Source of the DNA: Sutterella sp.
GTDB taxonomy: Bacteria > Pseudomonadota > Gammaproteobacteria > Burkholderiales > Burkholderiaceae_F
Assembly: GCA_019410445.1 (NCBI GenBank)
Contig: DXSO01000045.1
Coordinates: forward strand, 1,465-11,234
Reading direction: 5' to 3'
Length of the DNA stretch: 9,770 nt
In this document: in pieces, positions 7,047 through 9,770 of the stretch
Layout of the letters: each line of letters opens with the position of its first letter
Numbering within the stretch: position 1 is the first letter of the stretch
Translations under genes and position numbers: made by a program
The notes under the pieces: model-generated
What the model saw: only the letters and a program-made list of their open reading frames with translations
Told to the model about the DNA's origin: nothing
Databases searched by the model: none

Positions 7047-7400
7047 TTATTCTCCCTTGAACTTACGATCGGCGATTGCATGGCAGTCGCGGCAAATAAA
7101 ACGACTCTTGTTATGCACGCTATGGCAGGCCGTGCATTCCACTCGTCCCATATGAGAATCATGCGGATTGAATTTATCGCCTGCAGTCTTCTTAGCCAAT
7201 GCGTCATAAGAGACATGGCACTGAAGGCATACTTTTTGACTCGGAGCCTTCATTGCCTTCTGGTCAGCGTGGCAGACCGTGCAGTTCAGGCTGGCATGCG
7301 AACCGTGAGGAGCCGCCGGCATCTGGGCATAAACAGGCGCTGCGGCGATACAGGCTGAGGCAAGAATGGCCCCTAAAGCAGCTTTTGCAAATACTCTCAT
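7047..7400 (-). CDS. Periplasmic tetraheme cytochrome c, electron-donor subunit of the flavoprotein reductase
   Basis: A 117-residue exported cytochrome. Residues 1-25 form a Sec signal peptide (cleavage after VYA). Four CxxCH heme sites follow at 40-44 (CTVCH), 58-62 (CLQCH), 89-93 (CTACH) and 103-107 (CRDCH). Spare histidines at 32, 35, 80, 83 and 97 can serve as distal ligands, consistent with bis-His low-potential hemes. Size and pattern match small tetraheme cytochromes (cytochrome c3 class III/Shewanella STC-like) and the heme domain of flavocytochrome c3. Its role is to accept electrons in the periplasm, from a quinol dehydrogenase encoded elsewhere, and pass them to the flavoprotein encoded 2 nt downstream. 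AGGGG at 7408-7412 precedes the ATG by about 7 nt. It is the first gene of the operon and is divergent from hmp. Confidence 0.95.
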   Translation of the reverse strand: MRVFAKAALGAILASACIAAAPVYAQMPAAPHGSHASLNCTVCHADQKAMKAPSQKVCLQCHVSYDALAKKTAGDKFNPHDSHMGRVECTACHSVHNKSRFICRDCHAIADRKFKGE

Positions 7401-7552
7401 TACTAATCCCCTGAATGAATTCTCGCTTTGGTTTACACAAACCGAAGGATGAAAATTCTTTAACTGTGATTCGTTCCGACTCGGTGAATCCGATACTCAA
7501 GTACCAGATTCGCCTGAGTTAAGCGAACCTTAAGCTTTTGAGAAAAGAAGCA

Positions 7553-7572
7553 CTACCCCCTTGCGGGGGTAG
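7553..7572. promoter_or_regulatory. Perfect GC-rich inverted repeat in the divergent promoter region
   Basis: CTACCCCC (7553-7560), TTGC, GGGGGTAG (7565-7572). It has no T-run on either side, so it is not a normal terminator. It sits about 150 bp upstream of the cytochrome gene and about 105 bp upstream of the hmp promoter. The C-tract/G-tract form with flanking TA resembles operators of the CsoR/RcnR family, but no such regulator is encoded here. It could also act as an RNA hairpin in a leader of the cytochrome operon. Confidence 0.45.
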
Positions 7573-7621
7573 CGTGACTGAAACCGACAATCAACGCTCT
7601 CAAGCCTGATTCAAAATTCAA

Positions 7622-7649
7622 TTGAGATATAAAAGTTGAGATATAAAAG
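7622..7649. repeat. Tandem 14-bp direct repeat upstream of hmp
   Basis: TTGAGATATAAAAG occurs twice without a gap, at 7622-7635 and 7636-7649. The AGATATA core recurs a third time at 7683-7689, inside the hmp promoter. Exact duplication in a promoter region suggests stacked regulator sites or a recent local duplication. Confidence 0.75.
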
Positions 7650-7669
7650 GTTACATTTAGGTTACATTT
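7648..7669. promoter_or_regulatory. Tandem 11-bp direct repeat, possible NsrR sites
   Basis: AGGTTACATTT occurs twice, back to back, at 7648-7658 and 7659-7669. Each unit matches 8 of 11 bases of the E. coli NsrR half-site AAGATGCATTT, including the CATTT end. The 11-bp period puts both copies on the same DNA face, just upstream of the -35 of hmp. NsrR binding is an inference from the motif and from the nearby nsrR gene. Confidence 0.45.
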
Positions 7670-7675
7670 GTGTTC

Positions 7676-7704
7676 TTGTAAAAGATATATTTTATTTATA
7701 TGAT
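7676..7704 (+). promoter_or_regulatory. Probable sigma-70 promoter of hmp with NsrR-like half-site in the spacer
   Basis: TTGTAA (7676-7681) and TATGAT (7699-7704) are separated by 17 bp, giving a good -35/-10 pair about 60 bp before the hmp start. Between them AAGATATATTT (7682-7692) matches 9 of 11 bases of the E. coli NsrR half-site. A repressor there would block RNA polymerase. No good inverted partner half-site follows it. Confidence 0.55.
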
Positions 7705-7763
7705 TTTCGCACTGAAATGCCAACACTTGGCACCGACAAATAATTTTCAGAGAGAAAATCCCC

Positions 7764-8972
7764 ATGCTGACTTCACGCCAGATTGAGTTGATCAAGTCCA
7801 CCGTCCCTGTCCTTCGCGAACACGGCGTCGCATTGACTTCGCATTTCTACAAAAGAATGCTCGGCGGAAATCCTGAGCTGCTCAACGTTTTTAATCGCGC
7901 ACACCAAAGTCGCGGTCATCAGCAAAAGGCCCTGGCCAGTGCGGTACTGGCATACGCTGAAAACATCGAGAATCCCTCTGTTTTACTTGGCGCCGTCAAA
8001 CACATCGCCACGAAACACTGCACAATCGGAATCCGCGCCGAGCAGTATGGAATCGTCGGCAAACATCTTTTGGCCTCCATCCGTGAAGTACTTGGTGAAG
8101 CCGCCACTGATGAACTCATCGATGCTTGGGCTGCCGCCTACGGACAGCTTGCAGAAATCTTGATTGGCGTTGAGTCAAATCTCTACCAACAGCAAACCCT
8201 GGCCGAAGGCGGATGGTCCGGCTGGCGTCCCTTCGCAATCGAACGCAAAGTTGAGGAAAGCAATGAAGTGACCAGTTTTTACCTGCGTCCGACCGATAAA
8301 GGTGCAGTTTGCGACTACAAGCCAGGTCAATTCATTTCCGTCCGAGTTTTTCTGCCTGAGCTCGGCATCATGCAGCCTCGTCAATATTCCCTTTCGCGCG
8401 CCGCCGCCCAAGACGGCATGCTTCGAATTTCCGTCAAGCGAGTCGATGCCGTTGGCGATTCGCCTGCAGGACTTGTTTCCAACCACTTGCACACTCTTTC
8501 TGAAGGCGCAGTAATCGAAGTATCGGCTCCTACCGGCGAATTCCATTTACAAGAAGGCAACTCTCCCGTAGTTCTGGTCAGTGCCGGCATCGGCATTACC
8601 CCGATTCTCGCTATGCTGCAGGACATCGCTGCCAAGGATCCCATGCGTCCTCTGATCTTCGTGCATGTCACTCGTTCAACGCAATGTTTTGCCCTGATGA
8701 AGGAAGTTCGCGAAGCAATTTCCAAAATGTCCTCGGCCCAATGCAGTGTCTATCTCACACAAGCCAAAGAAGGCGATGGTGCTTGCTCCTGCTTTAAGAC
8801 TGGTCGTCCCGACGCCAACAGCATCTTGGCTCTGGCACCGACGACAGACAGCGATGTTTATATCTGCGGCCCGACGGACTTCATGCACTCAATGAGTTTG
8901 GCCTTTGCTGCCGCAGGAGTTCCCTCTGCCCAGATTCACACAGAGGCTTTCGGTACGGGCAACCAAAGCTAA
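7764..8972 (+). CDS. hmp: Flavohemoglobin, nitric oxide dioxygenase
   Basis: A 402-residue cytoplasmic flavohemoglobin, full length for the family. It turns NO plus O2 into nitrate using NAD(P)H; without oxygen it can reduce NO slowly to N2O. The globin domain (1-140) has Tyr29 (B10), Gln53 (E7), proximal His85 (F8) and Tyr95, at the same numbers as in E. coli Hmp, and Glu137 at the proximal Glu position shifted by two residues. The FAD domain has RQYSL (206-210) and GLVSNHLH. The NAD domain has SAGIGITPILAML near 275 and YICGP (366-370). The usual C-terminal ECFG reads EAFG. The ribosome binding site is a modest AGAGAGA at 7749-7755. The upstream repeats and the nsrR gene downstream suggest NO-dependent derepression. 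In an anaerobe it would protect heme and Fe-S respiratory enzymes, such as those encoded alongside, against host or nitrite-derived NO. Confidence 0.97.
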   Translation: MLTSRQIELIKSTVPVLREHGVALTSHFYKRMLGGNPELLNVFNRAHQSRGHQQKALASAVLAYAENIENPSVLLGAVKHIATKHCTIGIRAEQYGIVGKHLLASIREVLGEAATDELIDAWAAAYGQLAEILIGVESNLYQQQTLAEGGWSGWRPFAIERKVEESNEVTSFYLRPTDKGAVCDYKPGQFISVRVFLPELGIMQPRQYSLSRAAAQDGMLRISVKRVDAVGDSPAGLVSNHLHTLSEGAVIEVSAPTGEFHLQEGNSPVVLVSAGIGITPILAMLQDIAAKDPMRPLIFVHVTRSTQCFALMKEVREAISKMSSAQCSVYLTQAKEGDGACSCFKTGRPDANSILALAPTTDSDVYICGPTDFMHSMSLAFAAAGVPSAQIHTEAFGTGNQS

Positions 8973-8989
8973 CCGCACTTCAACTTGAC

Positions 8990-9057
8990 GCCGTCAAAGA
9001 CGGCCTTTGAACAGATCGGTCTTTGCGCTTCGGAGATCTAAACTGACGCAAAGACCG
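8990..9057 (+). terminator. Double-hairpin, probable terminator of hmp
   Basis: Two hairpins follow the hmp stop: GCCGTC-AAA-GACGGC (8990-9004) and an 11-bp perfect stem, CGGTCTTTGCG (9017-9027) with CGCAAAGACCG (9047-9057), the latter followed by TCTTCATTTTG. The T-tract is loose, so efficiency is uncertain. CAAAG (8995-8999) and CTTTG (9005-9009) can form a competing pair. Between 9058 and 9237 I see nothing firm; TATGAT at 9173-9178 could be a -10 for nsrR, but a -35 at proper spacing is lacking. Confidence 0.5.
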
Positions 9058-9237
9058 TCTTCATTTTGTTGCTACTGTCCTTTTCCTGACTTCGTTGTCG
9101 TGCCAAAACAAAGCTCTCTATTGATGTCGGGCATTGTCTCTACACATTGAGAACCTCTCGAATCTTTTCACGTATGATTGATTCAGCCCACCAAACTGAC
9201 TTCCCATAATTCCGAGTACTCAAGTTTTTGGCCTCTC

Positions 9238-9690
9238 ATGCAGCTTAAGCGTTCCACGGATATTCTGTTACGTGTTCTTCTTCACTTGGCATCGCATCCT
9301 GAGCGCGATCATGTCTCCATTCAGGATCTAAGCAACGAGCTCAACTGGAACAAGAATCTTGTCGTAAAGGTTGCGCATTTGGCTGTCCAACACGGTCTTT
9401 TGACAGCTATTCGCGGTCGTACTGGGGGAGTGGCGCTTGCGCATCCTCTCTCTTGGTACCGAATTGGCGACATTGTTCGTTTCGGCGAAGGAAATGAATC
9501 GCTCGTCAATTGCAAAGAACCCTATTGTCCTCTTTTGACCGGAGGCTGCAGATTGAACTCAGTACTCAACAATGCTCGCGAAATCTTCTATCGAGAACTT
9601 AACAGGTATACGTTGGAGGATCTGGCAACGACGGACAAGCACAATTCGGCAATCGAACATGTCGTAAATCTCCGGCCTACAAAGAACTGA
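9238..9690 (+). CDS. nsrR: Rrf2-family NO-sensing repressor, NsrR type
   Basis: A 150-residue winged-helix repressor with an Fe-S cluster. I chose the ATG at 9238 because the protein then begins MQLKRSTDILLRVLLHLAS, like E. coli NsrR (MQLTSFTDY); an in-frame TTG at 9178 would add 20 residues foreign to the family. The winged helix spans about 1-75 (ELNWNKNLVVKV; wing TAIRGRTGGVALAHP). Cluster ligands: Cys92, Cys97 and Cys104 in LVNCKEPYCPLLTGGCRL, and Asp8, the residue that is the fourth ligand in Streptomyces NsrR. The last Cys spacing is six residues, one more than in E. coli. NO destroys the cluster and relieves repression; the adjacent hmp is the expected target. No Shine-Dalgarno is visible before 9238, so translation may be weak. 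It could be another Rrf2 member, but the Cys pattern and hmp neighbour favour NsrR. Confidence 0.9.
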   Translation: MQLKRSTDILLRVLLHLASHPERDHVSIQDLSNELNWNKNLVVKVAHLAVQHGLLTAIRGRTGGVALAHPLSWYRIGDIVRFGEGNESLVNCKEPYCPLLTGGCRLNSVLNNAREIFYRELNRYTLEDLATTDKHNSAIEHVVNLRPTKN

Positions 9691-9725
9691 AGCGCAATAA
9701 CAAAAAGCCGCCCGGTCTGAACTGT

Positions 9726-9752
9726 CCCCAGAAAGTGAGACACTTTCTGGGG
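9726..9752 (+). promoter_or_regulatory. 12-bp perfect hairpin covering the ribosome binding site of the IS frame
   Basis: CCCCAGAAAGTG (9726-9737), AGA, CACTTTCTGGGG (9741-9752). The GGGG of the right arm is the only ribosome binding site before the ATG at 9759, with a 6-nt gap. RNA read through from nsrR would fold it and hide the site. There is no T-run, so it is not an ordinary terminator. Confidence 0.6.
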
Positions 9753-9758
9753 ATATTC

Positions 9759-9770
9759 ATGAACAGGAAA
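9759..9770 (+). CDS. First codons of the putative IS transposase frame (partial)
   Basis: ATG AAC AGG AAA (M-N-R-K) at the very end of the window, 6 nt after GGGG. IS3-family OrfA proteins often begin with a short basic stretch like this. Four codons cannot identify a protein, so the call rests on the preceding IS-like end. Confidence 0.35.

Larger units (their letters stand above)
9718..9770 (+). mobile_element. Probable left end of an IS3-family insertion sequence (partial)
   Basis: The sequence from 9718 starts TGAACTGTCCCCAGAAAGTG and continues with GAGACA. This form (TG end, ACTG, a C-run, AAAGT, then GACA) resembles terminal repeats of IS3-family elements of the IS150 type. It is followed by an ATG at 9759 with a G-rich ribosome binding site, as expected for the first transposase frame. 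The rest lies beyond the right edge, so neither the other end nor the target duplication can be seen. The identification is from memory of the pattern. Confidence 0.55.

Noticed and set aside
7553..7572. The GC-rich palindrome as a terminator
   Set aside because: No T-run follows on either strand, and no gene ends nearby; both neighbouring genes read away from it.
7622..7669. The tandem repeats as a CRISPR array
   Set aside because: The units are 14 and 11 bp and directly adjacent with no spacers, and no cas genes are present.
9178..9237. A 20-residue N-terminal extension of NsrR from a TTG codon
   Set aside because: Family members start with MQL at the position of the ATG at 9238, the extension has no ribosome binding site and no similarity to Rrf2 proteins.

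Overview
The window looks like chromosomal DNA of an anaerobically respiring Gram-negative bacterium. The best guess is a gut betaproteobacterium of the Sutterellaceae type (Sutterella/Parasutterella). This rests on three periplasmic flavoprotein reductases with Sec or Tat signals, a small tetraheme cytochrome c, a TtrS/TtrR-like two-component pair and a betaproteobacterial-style hmp-nsrR locus. The taxon is an inference from gene content and was not confirmed by any search.

Layout. (1) Positions 1-634, minus strand: N-terminal part of an exported FMN-binding plus FAD-binding reductase that runs off the left edge. (2) 826-1116, minus: a 96-residue membrane protein with a His/Met-rich loop, followed by a clear terminator at 774-809. 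(3) 1331-5354, plus: a tight three-gene operon of sensor kinase with a periplasmic binding domain, LuxR/FixJ-type response regulator and Tat-exported FAD reductase, joined by two ATGA overlaps. (4) 7400-5497, minus: a second operon of periplasmic tetraheme cytochrome c followed 2 nt later by a Tat-exported FAD reductase, ended by a terminator at 5399-5453 between the convergent operons. (5) 7401-7763: a repeat-rich divergent promoter region with a perfect GC-rich inverted repeat, two sets of tandem direct repeats and a good promoter carrying an NsrR-like half-site. (6) 7764-8972, plus: flavohemoglobin (hmp). (7) 9238-9690, plus: an NsrR-type Rrf2 regulator. (8) 9718-9770: what looks like the left end of an IS3-family insertion sequence with its ribosome binding site inside a 12-bp stem.

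How the genes may work together. The left three quarters looks like a module for respiring organic electron acceptors in the periplasm. The kinase would sense an extracytoplasmic compound, the regulator would switch on reductase genes, and electrons from the quinone pool would reach the flavoproteins through the tetraheme cytochrome. No quinol dehydrogenase of the NapC/NrfH/CymA type is encoded here. By eye alignment, both complete flavoproteins lack residues that fumarate reductases need, so their substrates are probably not fumarate. The right quarter is an NO-detoxification locus: Hmp destroys NO and the Fe-S regulator NsrR most likely represses it.
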